From Novosphingobium sp. ST904 (lineage in GTDB: Bacteria > Pseudomonadota > Alphaproteobacteria > Sphingomonadales > Sphingomonadaceae), in contig NZ_LGJH01000153.1 of NCBI RefSeq assembly GCF_001298105.1, positions 1 to 64,000 of the forward strand: DNA of 64,000 bases. Direction: 5' to 3'. The notes beneath the pieces are model-generated. The model did not search any database. It saw only the letters and a list, made by a program, of their open reading frames with translations, and had not been told where the DNA came from. Below are positions 40,841 to 49,786 of this stretch, piece by piece. The position numbers were made by a program, and so were the translations under genes. Every line of letters starts with the position of its first letter. The first letter of the stretch is position 1.

Positions 40841-40861
40841 AGTTGCGAGTAATTCGCAACT
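40841..40861 (-). promoter_or_regulatory. Fur-like palindrome in the fecI promoter
   Basis: AGTTGCGA-GTAAT-TCGCAACT is a perfect 8-5-8 inverted repeat 35 bases upstream of the sigma-factor start. GCGAAT-type palindromes occur at Fur-repressed promoters in many proteobacteria, and the cluster is an iron system. The related site at 39132-39146 strengthens the call. Confidence 0.6.
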
Positions 40862-41035
40862 AGTCCCGTCGCTCTCCCATGTTCCCTGTTTCCCGGCCTT
40901 GCGGGAAAGTACTTGCCCGAAATCCGGCCAGTGATGGCGATGATCAGAAAGGCTGTGCGGAACGTCAGGTCCGCTAAGGCACCATCGAAACGATGCCTCG
41001 CCAATGCGCCGCGCGCCAAGTGGGCTGGCTAAGGA

Positions 41036-41530
41036 TCAGTCGAAGGTGCCGCGATATCGGATGTCCGCATCGGAGCGGGTGTTGAATTCGACCATAATGC
41101 CCCCCGGCGCGCGCAGGAAAAATCGCGAACCGCGTTCATGGTGGAACACTGGCGTTTCGGCGACGAAGCCATCCGCCGCAAACCTGTCGTGCAAGGCGCA
41201 GACATCGTCATAGCCGGGCAGTTCAAGGCCGATGTGAAATGACATTGGCCAGCGAAGACCGGAAGGGTCGGTGGAAACGCATTCGCCAAAGGGGCGGTCC
41301 GGCTTGTCGGCGCCGATCGTGCGGATCGTGGGCGCGTCCGGGTCCGCATTCTCGATCACGACGTCGAGGCCGGGGCGCTTAAGGATAGCGAAATGGGGCT
41401 CGACGAATGCCGAGAGCGTGAAGCCTAGATAGTTCTCGAAGAATGCAGATGTGGCCGCGACGTCGGTCGGGAAGCTCATGTGTTTGAGTTTGGCGGGAAA
41501 AACATGCTTTTCCGTAACAGACTTTTGCAT
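41036..41530 (-). CDS. VOC-family (glyoxalase/bleomycin-resistance fold) protein
   Basis: 164 residues from the ATG at 41528-41530. Two beta-alpha-beta modules: FPTDVAATSAFFENYLGF, PHFAILKRPGLDVVIEN, PMSFHIGLELPGYDDVCALHDRF and RAPGGIMVEFNTRSD (metal-site E). It may be a glyoxalase or antibiotic/aromatic-binding protein. Divergent from a TetR-family gene, which probably represses it; the shared gap is about 90 bases. Confidence 0.82.
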   Translation of the reverse strand: MQKSVTEKHVFPAKLKHMSFPTDVAATSAFFENYLGFTLSAFVEPHFAILKRPGLDVVIENADPDAPTIRTIGADKPDRPFGECVSTDPSGLRWPMSFHIGLELPGYDDVCALHDRFAADGFVAETPVFHHERGSRFFLRAPGGIMVEFNTRSDADIRYRGTFD

Positions 41531-41619
41531 TCGGGGAGCCTTTGTATCTCTGTGGACGCCGAAAAAATGCGAGCTTAAACTCACTTTCACAACTCGCATT
41601 CCCAAAGGAGGCTCGCGCC

Positions 41620-42230
41620 TTGCCAGAAACGCCGATCGAGCCCCGCAAAACGCCGCGACAAGCGCGGTCCGCAGAGACCGTGCGCGCGATCCTGGAGGCT
41701 GCTGCTCGCATTCTGGAGACGAAGGGCTTCGACGGCTACAACACCAATGCCGTAGCTGAACTCGCCGGGGTCAGCATCGGATCGCTGTACCAGTACTTCC
41801 CCGGCAAGGATGCCTTGACCGCGGGGCTGATCCAGCGGGAAAAAGCACAGCTGCTCGAGGACGTCACGGCGATCGAAATCACCGATCCGCGCTCGGCGCT
41901 GTGCGCCGTCATTGCCGCCTGCGCCGCCCACCAGATGCGCCGTCCGGCTCTTGCTCGCCTGCTGGATTTCGAGGAACTGAGGCTGCGCTGCACGACCAGC
42001 AGTCTCATGCGGAAAACAGCCTCACGGCTGCCCTTGCGTCGATTCTGCGTCTGCTTCCAGGCCCGCTACCCGATCGGCTGGACACCACGGCGGCCGACTG
42101 TCTGGCGATCATCAAGGGCATCAACGATGCTGCAGGAGAGCGAGGTGAGACGGATATGGCGGGACTTGAAAAGCGAGTGAAGCGGGCCGTATTCGGCTAT
42201 CTCGGGTTGGATATCTCTATCGCCATCTGA
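41620..42230 (+). CDS. TetR-family regulator (TTG start, frameshifted)
   Basis: The start is the TTG at 41620, chosen because AAAGGAGG lies 8 bases upstream and no better start exists. HTH: TNAVAELAGVSIGSLYQYFPGKDAL. The given frame turns wrong after LLDFEE; adding one A near 41976 restores TEAALHDQQSHAENSLTAALA and the end GYLGLDISIAI, about 203 residues. Ligand-binding C-terminal domain is typical TetR. Probably controls the divergent VOC gene. Confidence 0.85.
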
Positions 42231-42555
42231 CATCCGCGAGGATCCAATCTGGACGGCGGCGACATACCCCGCCGCCGTCGGTGATGGATTCGCGGGATGG
42301 GCCGACAGGCAAGACCGAGACCGCACTCCGATTCGTAGGCGGTTTTGATCCCGAGCGCAGGGCAGGGGCCTCCGGCAGAAAGCGCCTCCTTCCAGACGCA
42401 GGTGGTCTACAGCGGCAATCCCGAAAGCGGCCGCTTCGCCGAACGCCTCGACCAGCGATGAACCAGCAGCAAGCAGCTCGATCCAAGCATGAGTTTACGA
42501 CCTGGCTGCAGTGATCAGAAAGTGAGGCATCCCGGCGGTTGGGTGATCCAGCCCT
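42231..42555. other. Gene-poor stretch downstream of the TetR gene
   Basis: Nothing convincing is encoded here. A short plus-strand reading (42382-42463, FQTQVVYSGNPESGRFAER) has protein-like composition but no start, and may be a relic of a lost gene. The stretch begins with an 8-bp inverted pair (GGCGGCGACA / CCGCCGCC) around 42255. Confidence 0.3.
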
Positions 42556-42765
42556 GAACTCGACAAAATCATCGATAACATAGGAAACGGCAAGGTCGGC
42601 CAATCCGTCCCAGACCATCAGGATCGTCAACAGGCTTCCAGCGAGAACAATGGGAATGCCCGTCCGGACGGTGAGGAAATAGAGCAGCGAGACGCGTTCT
42701 CGGCAGGATGCAGGGTTGCGGGAGAGCCGGCCATGCACGCGCGCTCCAGACCCGTTTGCCTTCAT
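42556..42765 (-). pseudogene. Possible fragment of a sugar MFS (GPH-type) transporter
   Basis: About 70 codons from an ATG at 42763-42765 include RVSLLYFLTVRTGIPIV and LLTILMVWDGLADLAVSYVID. The hydrophobic helix pair and WDGLADLAVSY resemble the first helices and WDAxxDPLxGY motif of GPH sugar transporters. After about residue 70 the reading is no longer protein-like, so this looks like a truncated gene next to a ROK regulator. A chance reading remains possible. Confidence 0.3.
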
Positions 42766-42782
42766 TTTTTTGACGCAATGAA
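42761..42782. promoter_or_regulatory. Possible ROK operator, site 1
   Basis: TTCATT-N10-AATGAA sits 19 bases upstream of the ROK gene. The same arrangement (TTAATT-N10-AATTAA) recurs before the TonB-receptor gene at 43958-43979, and both spacers end in GC. AT-rich symmetrical sites are typical of NagC/Mlc-type ROK repressors. Confidence 0.45.
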
Positions 42783-42800
42783 AATATATGGGCGGCGGCC

Positions 42801-43936
42801 ATGCCGGTCATGATGCGCCCCCAGCTCCAACTCAGCGATGGCCAGCGCGCGTCGTACAGCATCTGCGGATTCACGGGCCCACCGCCCGGGTTCATCTGGC
42901 ACAGACGCTGGATATCAACGCGGCGACCTTGACGCGCCTGACCCAGCAACTCTCCGCTCTTGGACTGGTGGAGGAGACCCCGGCCAGCCCGGTGACGGTA
43001 CGGGGACGTCCGACCGTTCCGGTATCCATCGCGGGGCACGGGGGCTGGTCCGTCGGCGCCACTGTCCATCCCGGCTGGCTCGAACTGGCGGTCATCGATT
43101 TCCGGGGCCAAGTGCTGTTCGAGGATTCGCGGCCCTTCGCGCAAGGCGATCCCAAGGTCTTCGCACGTACCCTGGACGAGCGGCTGCGGGCATTGGCGGC
43201 CGAGCGCGGCTTCATGCGCGGCCGATTTCTGGGGCTTGGCGTTGCGGTGGCGGGATATGCCATCGGCGGCGATCGCAACCGCCGCAGTGTGGTCGACTGG
43301 ATCGCGCCTTGGGACGACATCCCGTTGCAGCAGGTACTGGAAAGCGTTCTCGACATGCCCGTCTGGATCGAGAACGATGCAGCCGCTGCCGCGCTTGCCG
43401 AATACTATCGCCCGGAGATCATGAGCCGCCATCGTTCGATCCTGGTGTTTTTCCTCGGCCACGGCGTTGGCGGTGGACTGATTGCCGAACGGGATCTCTT
43501 TGTGGGAGAATTCCATAACGCCGGCGAAGTCGGACGCCTGTTTCCCGGAGATCAGCCGCGTCCATCCGGCATCGACCTGCTCCAGACCCTGCGCGACGCC
43601 GGTGCAGAGGCCAGTTCGCTGGCCGATCTGGAAGGGTTGATGGACAGCCATCGCGCGGTCTTCGATGCGTGGATCGAGCGGGCGTCGGCACAATTGGCCA
43701 TTGCGGTTCACAGCGGCGTCGCCTGGCTCGATCCTGGCGCGGTGGTCATCTCGGGCGCCTTGCCCAGGGCCGTTCTGGCCGCGCTAGCCGAGCAGGTGGA
43801 GGCCCACTGCGGCCGGCTTTTCGCCGGATATCGGGCCCCTACGCCGCGCATCTATGCGTCCTCGCTCGCCAGCAAGGCGGTGGTGCTCGGCGCTGCGCTC
43901 GCGCCTCTGCACGACGTTCTGGGCGCGCGAGGTTGA
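42801..43936 (+). CDS. ROK-family transcriptional regulator (probable frameshift near the start)
   Basis: The N-terminal HTH (RVVQHLRIHGPTARVHLAQTL, NAATLTRLTQQLSALGLVEE) precedes a ROK sugar-kinase-like domain (LGLGVAVAGYAIGG, IENDAAAAALAEYY, LGHGVGGGLIAERDLFVGE, HNAGEVG). In the given frame it could start at 42788, but the ATG at 42801 gives MPVMMRPQLQLSDGQRARVV if one base is restored near 42848, which joins smoothly to the HTH. The zinc-motif cysteines of classical ROK repressors are absent. Effector is probably a sugar or sugar phosphate. It precedes a TonB receptor and a glycerophosphodiesterase. Confidence 0.85.
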
Positions 43937-43956
43937 GCCGCCAGCGACGCCGCCGA

Positions 43957-43980
43957 TTTAATTTCATGAAAGCAATTAAA
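43957..43980. promoter_or_regulatory. Possible ROK operator, site 2
   Basis: TTTAATT-N10-AATTAAA is a perfect inverted repeat in the gap between the ROK gene and the TonB receptor, with a nested TTTCATGAAA. It shares the 6-10-6 layout with the site at 42761-42782. Confidence 0.45.
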
Positions 43981-44037
43981 ACCGTCACGGAACGCGCCGA
44001 GAGCGCCCCTCGAGAACGCAAGCTCATGAGGGATTCC

Positions 44038-46530
44038 ATGCAACCGAAGTCATTCCTGCTAATGAACGCCGCAGCGGCAGCGCTGCTTACCGGCGCGCCC
44101 GCGCTCGCCCAATCGGCGACGGACACGGCGACCGCGTCCCAAGATGCCCGGCCGACCGACATCATCGTTACCGGTTCCGCCCGTGCGCAGCGCCGGTTCG
44201 ATGTGTCCTATGCCGTCAACACGCTGTCCGAAGACGATATCAAGAAGCTCGCGCCGCAGAGCATGGCCCAGCTTTTCAGCGTCGTTCCCGGCGTTCAGGT
44301 CGAATCGACCGGCGGCGAAGTGCAGAACATCACCCGCGTGCGCGGCATTCCCACCGACCGCGGCTACCTCTATTTCCAGCAGGACGGCCTGCCGCTGTTT
44401 CACGATCTGGACGGCTACTTCTTCAATTCCGGAGACGGCATGAACCGTACCGACCTGATGACGCAGCGGGTCGAAGTGGTGCGCGGCGGTCCGGCACCGA
44501 TCTATGCCAGCGGCGCGGCGGCCATCGCCAACGTCATCACGCGGACCGGCAGCGATACGCCGCAGGGTGAAGCGCAAGTGACGCTGGGCACCAGCGGCCT
44601 CTACCGCCTCGATGCCTATCAGTCCGGTCCGCTGGGCAAGGACACGTACTATGCCGTCGGCGGCTTCCTTCGCCAGAACGACGGGTATCGCGATGCAGGC
44701 TTCCCTGCCGATCGCGGGGGCCAGATCCGCGCCAATCTGAAGCATGATTTCGATAACGGTTCGATCAAGGTGTCGGGCCAGTACACCAACGATCACAACA
44801 TCTTCTATCTCTCGCTGCCCACCGCCGATCCGCGCGATCCTTCGGTCAGCCTGAACCCGTACCTCAATTCGCTGACCGGCACGCTCGATACCCCGGCGCT
44901 GCGCGCCGCCAACATTGCCTATCGCGACGGTAGCGGACAGGTCCAGAGCAACACTTACGACCTTGCCAATGGCCGCCACATGCGGTTCGGCAATGTGCAG
45001 GTCGATTATGAAGGCGATTTCGGCGAGTGGCACGTATCGGCCAAGGCCGGATATACGCAGGGGCGTTCGACCTTCGATGCCCTCTACACGACCTCCAATC
45101 CGGTGGATGCGGATACGTTCGCCGCCGGCTATCTGTCGGCAGCACAGTCCGCGTTCGGGAACGTCGCGTCGCTGGGCTATGCCATCGCCGGCACCAGCGG
45201 CGCGACTGTCTACGATCCGAACAGCGAATCCGGCCTCGTGCTTTCGGCACAGTATCGCCACACCGACGCCAAATTCTATTCCGGCCAGGGCGACCTGAGC
45301 GTCACCCGCAAATTCGAAACCGGTCTGGGCAGCCACGATGTTCGCGTCGGCGTCTACGGGGCGACCTGGGGCAGCACGATCTTCGGGGTCTATCAGAACT
45401 ATCTGCTGCAAGTGGCCAATCAGCCGCAGATACTCGACCTTGTCGCTTATGGTGCGACCGGCTCGGTCAGCGGCTATGTTACCGATAACGGCGCACTGAC
45501 CGATGCGGCGTCGCTGATCGGCGGCAAGTACGAAGCCAGGATGTTCGCAGTCTACGGCACCGATAGCTGGGACGTGACCGACAAGCTGCGCATCGATCTG
45601 GGTTTGCGCCAGGAATGGTACGATTACAGCGGATTTTCGCGCACCACTGCAGCCTATGATCTGGGCGATGCCACCACGCTGGCGGACAATGCCACGCGCG
45701 GCTTCACCGGCGCCATCGTCAACACGACGTTCAAGCCCAAGGCGACCAATTGGACTGTCGGCGCGAATTATGACCTGACGGACAATTTCGGCCTCTACGC
45801 CCGCGCGTCGCAGCTTCAGGTGCCTGCCAATGGCTCCGTAGTTGGCTCTGCCGGAGCTTCGTACACGGCATCGAAGGCCAAGCTCTACGAAGCAGGGGTC
45901 AAGGCTGTATTCGGCCGCTCCTACCTCTACCTCACGGGTTTCTACACCAGGTTCGACCCGCTCAATGCCAGCTTCGCCACCTACAACCCGGTGACGGGCC
46001 GCAGCGATCAGCCGATCCAGTTCCTCGGATCGGCTGAGGACAAGGGCGTGGAGGCAGACGGGCTGCTGCGCGTGGCGGGACCGTTCTCGATCGCGGGCGC
46101 CGTCACGGTGCAGGATCCCAAGTACATCAACTTCACCAGCAGCACCGGCGCCGACGCCGGGGACGTGCTGGGCAAGCAGATCGTGCGCCAGCCGAAGGTC
46201 TACGGCAACATCCGCCCGAGCCTGGATTTCAACCTTGCGGGCGGCGATCACCTGAGCCTCTACGGTCGCTACGATTACGTCGGCAAGCGCTATGTCGACG
46301 TCACGAACACCACGGCCTTGCCCGCTTATGGCTACTTCAGCGCGGGCGCGACCTTCAACCACGGGCCGTGGAGCCTTCAGGTCGTGGGCGACAACATCAC
46401 CAATGCCCACGGCTTCACCGAAGGCAACACCGCCGGCGATACTCTGACCGGTCAGGGCACGCCGGAGGCAATCTTCGGGCGTCCGCTGTGGGGCCGTAAC
46501 GTGCGCTTCGTGCTCGGCCTGAAATGGTGA
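44038..46530 (+). CDS. TonB-dependent outer-membrane receptor
   Basis: 830 residues from the ATG at 44038, with GAGGGA 5-10 bases upstream (43966 is an alternative). Signal peptide MQPKSFLLMNAAAAALLTGA ending ALAQ; TonB-box region TDIIVTGSARAQRRFDVS; plug with ALMS-like motifs (MAQLFSVVPGVQVESTGGE, RVEVVRGGPAPIYASGAAA); a long barrel that ends with the aromatic LGLKW. Its gene neighbours are a ROK regulator and a glycerophosphodiesterase, suggesting import of a sugar- or glycerol-phosphate compound; the ligand is not proven. Confidence 0.92.
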   Translation: MQPKSFLLMNAAAAALLTGAPALAQSATDTATASQDARPTDIIVTGSARAQRRFDVSYAVNTLSEDDIKKLAPQSMAQLFSVVPGVQVESTGGEVQNITRVRGIPTDRGYLYFQQDGLPLFHDLDGYFFNSGDGMNRTDLMTQRVEVVRGGPAPIYASGAAAIANVITRTGSDTPQGEAQVTLGTSGLYRLDAYQSGPLGKDTYYAVGGFLRQNDGYRDAGFPADRGGQIRANLKHDFDNGSIKVSGQYTNDHNIFYLSLPTADPRDPSVSLNPYLNSLTGTLDTPALRAANIAYRDGSGQVQSNTYDLANGRHMRFGNVQVDYEGDFGEWHVSAKAGYTQGRSTFDALYTTSNPVDADTFAAGYLSAAQSAFGNVASLGYAIAGTSGATVYDPNSESGLVLSAQYRHTDAKFYSGQGDLSVTRKFETGLGSHDVRVGVYGATWGSTIFGVYQNYLLQVANQPQILDLVAYGATGSVSGYVTDNGALTDAASLIGGKYEARMFAVYGTDSWDVTDKLRIDLGLRQEWYDYSGFSRTTAAYDLGDATTLADNATRGFTGAIVNTTFKPKATNWTVGANYDLTDNFGLYARASQLQVPANGSVVGSAGASYTASKAKLYEAGVKAVFGRSYLYLTGFYTRFDPLNASFATYNPVTGRSDQPIQFLGSAEDKGVEADGLLRVAGPFSIAGAVTVQDPKYINFTSSTGADAGDVLGKQIVRQPKVYGNIRPSLDFNLAGGDHLSLYGRYDYVGKRYVDVTNTTALPAYGYFSAGATFNHGPWSLQVVGDNITNAHGFTEGNTAGDTLTGQGTPEAIFGRPLWGRNVRFVLGLKW

Positions 46531-46550
46531 CGATCACGCGCTGACTGTCC

Positions 46551-46574
46551 GGCCCGGACCTTTGTGTTCGGGCC
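46551..46574 (+). terminator. Weak hairpin between the TonB receptor and GDPD genes
   Basis: GGCCCG and CGGGCC pair around a 12-base loop, 20 bases after the receptor stop, without a T-run. It may attenuate rather than end transcription into the GDPD gene. Confidence 0.35.
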
Positions 46575-46630
46575 GCTTCCGCCGCGCCGCCAAGGCCGCG
46601 GCACTCCCTTTTCGATACTGGAAACGCTCG

Positions 46631-47581
46631 ATGAAGATCATTCTTCTTGCCGCGGCCGCGCTGTCGCTGGCCGCTACGGCTGCACATGCCGCACCCACCC
46701 ATCGTTCCACCGGCGAGATCATGGCCCAGATCCGCGATCCGCATGGCCGGCTCATCGTGGTCGCCCATCGCGGCTGTCACGAACCGGCGCCTCTTCACGG
46801 CTTCGGCGCGGCGCCTGAAAATTCGGTGCAGGCTCTCGAAAAGTGCGCGGCGATGGGCGTCGATATGATGGAAACCGACGTGCGCGAGAGCAAGGACGGC
46901 TACCTGGTCATCATGCATGACGAGACTGTGGACCGCACGACCACCGGTACCGGCAAGGTCGCCGATCTCACCCTGGCACAGATCAAGAGCCTGCGACTGC
47001 GCCAGGACGAGGGCGGCAGCGATGCCGCGGCAACCGACCAGTTCGTGCTCACGCTGGATGAGATGCTGGCGCTCGCCAAGGATCGCATCACGCTCAACCT
47101 GGACGTCAAGGACGCCATCTACCCGCAAGTGATCGCCGCCGTGCGCAAGGCGGGCGCCCAGAACCGCGTGACGCTGAAGACGCGGGTCGGCGTGGGCTCG
47201 CAACCGCTGGCCCCGATGGCGCCTTATGATGAGGTGCCTTTCCTTGTCATCCCAAAGGACGGCGACGACAGCGGCAAGAGCATTCCCGACATGATCGCCG
47301 CGCAAATGTCCGGCAAAATCAAACCTGTCGGCATCGAGCTTCCCTACCGCCTCCCGCGCGAGGCGCTGCCAGCCATTGTCAAGCGCGCGCAATCGCTGGG
47401 CGTTCGCCTGTGGGTGAACATGCTCGACGGCAATTTCGTCCTCGGTGCCGGGAGCGACAGGGATGCCTTGCGCGCGCCGGATGCCGTGTGGGGCAGTCTG
47501 GTGCGCGAAGGTGTTTCCATGCTGCTGACCGACGAGCCCGAAGCGATGCTGGCGATGCGTGACGCAAGCGGTCGGCGGTAA
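46631..47581 (+). CDS. Periplasmic glycerophosphodiester phosphodiesterase
   Basis: 316 residues. Signal peptide (KIILLAAAALSLAATAAHAA). GDPD fold: VVAHRGCHEPAP (HRG motif with the catalytic His), PENSVQALEKCA, ETDVRESKDGYLVIMHDETVDRTT (metal-binding EXD and the second catalytic His), and LNLDVKD. It splits glycerophosphodiesters into sn-glycerol-3-phosphate and an alcohol in the periplasm. Together with the receptor 100 bases upstream it suggests a scavenging route for glycerophospho compounds. Confidence 0.93.
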   Translation: MKIILLAAAALSLAATAAHAAPTHRSTGEIMAQIRDPHGRLIVVAHRGCHEPAPLHGFGAAPENSVQALEKCAAMGVDMMETDVRESKDGYLVIMHDETVDRTTTGTGKVADLTLAQIKSLRLRQDEGGSDAAATDQFVLTLDEMLALAKDRITLNLDVKDAIYPQVIAAVRKAGAQNRVTLKTRVGVGSQPLAPMAPYDEVPFLVIPKDGDDSGKSIPDMIAAQMSGKIKPVGIELPYRLPREALPAIVKRAQSLGVRLWVNMLDGNFVLGAGSDRDALRAPDAVWGSLVREGVSMLLTDEPEAMLAMRDASGRR

Positions 47582-47829
47582 TGATCGGGTAGGGGCTTCC
47601 AACAGCGAGGCCCTCCACGCAGTGCCCGGCCCCGTACCAAGGCTGCCCGCACCAACAGCACAATCAGCCGGAGCGGAACTGAGAAAGGCCCTCGTTCCCT
47701 TCAAGAACTCCAGTCGGTTGCAGGAGGCGCTGCGAGGTCCATGTTTTGCGAGCCGGCAAGGCAAGTGCTGAGCCCGCTACCTCGGGCGGGGCATGGACTT
47801 CGCCGCCGGGGCGTTGCAGACAGCGGGGC

Positions 47830-49049
47830 ATGGGGGCTGATTTCCTGAAACGGATGGACTGGCTGGGCGCCGCGCGCGTCACCGGATACCTGCGACTTTT
47901 CGCGGTGCTTGCCGCCGTCATGCTGGCCTGGCTGGTGGGAACCTCGCACGGGGGGGTAGATGCCAACGGCTATCTGCTCGGCAGCGACTTCATCAGTTTC
48001 TGGACGACGGGCCACATGCTCTTCGCCCATGGCGACCCATACGACGGGGCCGCGCATATCGCGGCGCAGCGCACCTATTTCTCGGCGGAAGGCGCCTATA
48101 CCGCATTCTATTACCCGCCTTCGTTCCTGCCGTTCTGCTGGCCGCTTGGCGGGCTGCCCTATTTTCCGGCGCTCGGGGCATGGTTGCTGATGACGGGCGC
48201 GTTGTACCTCGGCGCGGTGCGGTGCTGGTGGGAACGGGCGGCGACCGGGGTGCCGCTGTGGCTCCTGTTCGCGGCCTTCCCCGCAGTGCGATCGTCGTGA
48301 CGCATGGGCAGACGGCATTCCTCGTTTGCGGCCTGCTTGGACTGGGCGCCTGGCTGGTGCCGACCCGGCCCTGGATCGCGGGCGCCTTGTTTGGGCTGGC
48401 GACGATCAAGCCGCAGTTCGGGCTGCTGCTCCCCCTCGTGCTGGTGGCGACCGGGCAATGGCGAGTTATCGCCTCGGCCTGCATCACGGCCGCTGCGCTG
48501 GCCTTGCTCTCCGCATGGGCATTCGGCGCGCAGGCCTGGATCGGCTGGCTGGGGGCGAGCGAGCGGGCGCAGGCGGCGATGGCCCATGGGCAGATCGGCT
48601 ACGGCAAGATGATGAGCCCGTTTGCGGGAATGCGCCTCATCGGCGCCTCGATGGGCCTGAGCTATGCCGTGCAGGGGCTGGTGACGCTGGCGGTGGCCGG
48701 CCTGGTGCTGTGGGCCTGCCTGCGCAAGGGACGGGCAGGGGCCTGGACGCCGGGGCTGGCCGCGCTGATGCTGGCCGGCGCCCCCCTGGCGACGCCCTAT
48801 GTGCTGGACTATGACATGGTGCTGCTGGCCTTCCCGATGCTCTGGCTGGTGGGCGAGGGGCTGCGCAGCGGCTTTGCGCCTTACGAGAAGCTGGCGCTCG
48901 TGCTCGCCTTTGCCGCGCCCGCGCTGGCGCGCCCGCTGGCGCTTGGTTTCGATATCCCGGTCATGCCTCTGGTCCTCGTGCTGTTCTTCGGGGTAGTCTG
49001 GCGGAGGGCAACCTCGGAAGCTTCCGGGCATTCCAGGGCAATACCCTGA
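47830..49049 (+). CDS. GT87-family membrane glycosyltransferase (frameshifted)
   Basis: About 406 residues after correction. It is a polytopic membrane protein: VTGYLRLFAVLAAVMLAWLVG, SDFISFWTTGHMLFAHGDPY (loop with the acidic residues expected of GT-C enzymes), AFYYPPSFLPFCWPLG, and THGQTAFLVCGLLGLGAWL. The DUF2029/GT87 family uses polyprenyl-linked mannose or arabinose. One G is missing near 48288 (FPAV/AIVVTHG). Acceptor unknown. Convergent order with the GDPD gene is absent; it appears monocistronic. Confidence 0.82.
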
Positions 49050-49063
49050 TAAAGGAGCCAAAA

Positions 49064-49780
49064 GTGGCCGAACCCAAGCCCCGCATCGGCCGCAACATCG
49101 CGCTGCTGATCGATGCCGACAATGCCTCTCCCGCCAATCTCGATGCGGCGCTGACGATCCTGGGCGATCTCGGCACGGTCAACGTGCGGCGCATCTACGG
49201 CAACTGGAGCAAGCCCGCGCTCAAGGGCTGGTCCCGGCTCGTGCATCGCCACGCGCTGGAGCCGCAGCAGCAGTTCGACCTGACCAAGGGCAAGAACGCC
49301 ACAGACATGAAGATGACGATCGACGCGATGGACCTCCTATACGGAGGCCATGTCGACGGTTTCGGACTGATGACGAGCGACAGCGACTTCATGCCGCTCG
49401 CCATCCGCATCCGCCAGAACGGCACGCCGGTCTATGGCTTCGGCACCGCCCGCACGCCCGAGGCGTTTCGCGAGGCCTGCACGCGGTTCATCGATCTCGA
49501 CGCCATGCCGGACGAGGACGCGGTCGAACCGGCGAGCGAAGCGGCAAAGCCCGCCATCGACGATGAACTGGTGAAGCTGCTGGGGGAGGCGTGGAAGGCC
49601 AGCAAGCGGGACGAAATGGGGTTTGCGAGCCTGTCCGAAGTGGGGCAGCGCGTGGCGAACCGCTCCAGCTTCGATGCCCGCAGCTATGGTTTCTCGCGCT
49701 TGTCGGAACTGGTGCAGACACTGCCCAATTTCGCGACAGAGCGGCGGGAAAGCGGGCTGTTCGTCAAGCGGACGCGCTAG
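49064..49780 (+). CDS. NYN-domain RNase-like protein with LOTUS/OST-HTH domain
   Basis: 238 residues from a GTG at 49064, well supported by AAAGGAG. NYN (PIN-like) nuclease core: IALLIDADNASPANLDAAL (catalytic Asp), NATDMKMTIDAMDLLY and GLMTSDSDFMPLAIRIRQNG (acidic cluster). The C-terminal 70 residues (ELVKLLGEAWKASKRDEM, DARSYGFSRLSELVQTL) are a LOTUS/OST-HTH domain that binds RNA. This pair is the LabA/YaaK-type architecture. RNA-cleaving activity is family inference. Confidence 0.88.
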   Translation: MAEPKPRIGRNIALLIDADNASPANLDAALTILGDLGTVNVRRIYGNWSKPALKGWSRLVHRHALEPQQQFDLTKGKNATDMKMTIDAMDLLYGGHVDGFGLMTSDSDFMPLAIRIRQNGTPVYGFGTARTPEAFREACTRFIDLDAMPDEDAVEPASEAAKPAIDDELVKLLGEAWKASKRDEMGFASLSEVGQRVANRSSFDARSYGFSRLSELVQTLPNFATERRESGLFVKRTR

Positions 49781-49786
49781 AGCCGC

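Noticed and set aside
44059..46410. A 783-codon open frame opposite the TonB receptor
   Set aside because: Antisense to a clear receptor with signal peptide, plug and barrel; no independent evidence of coding.
47582..47829. A coding remnant between GDPD and the GT87 gene
   Set aside because: Frames on both strands are low-complexity Arg/Pro/Ala translations of GC-rich DNA; no motif is visible.
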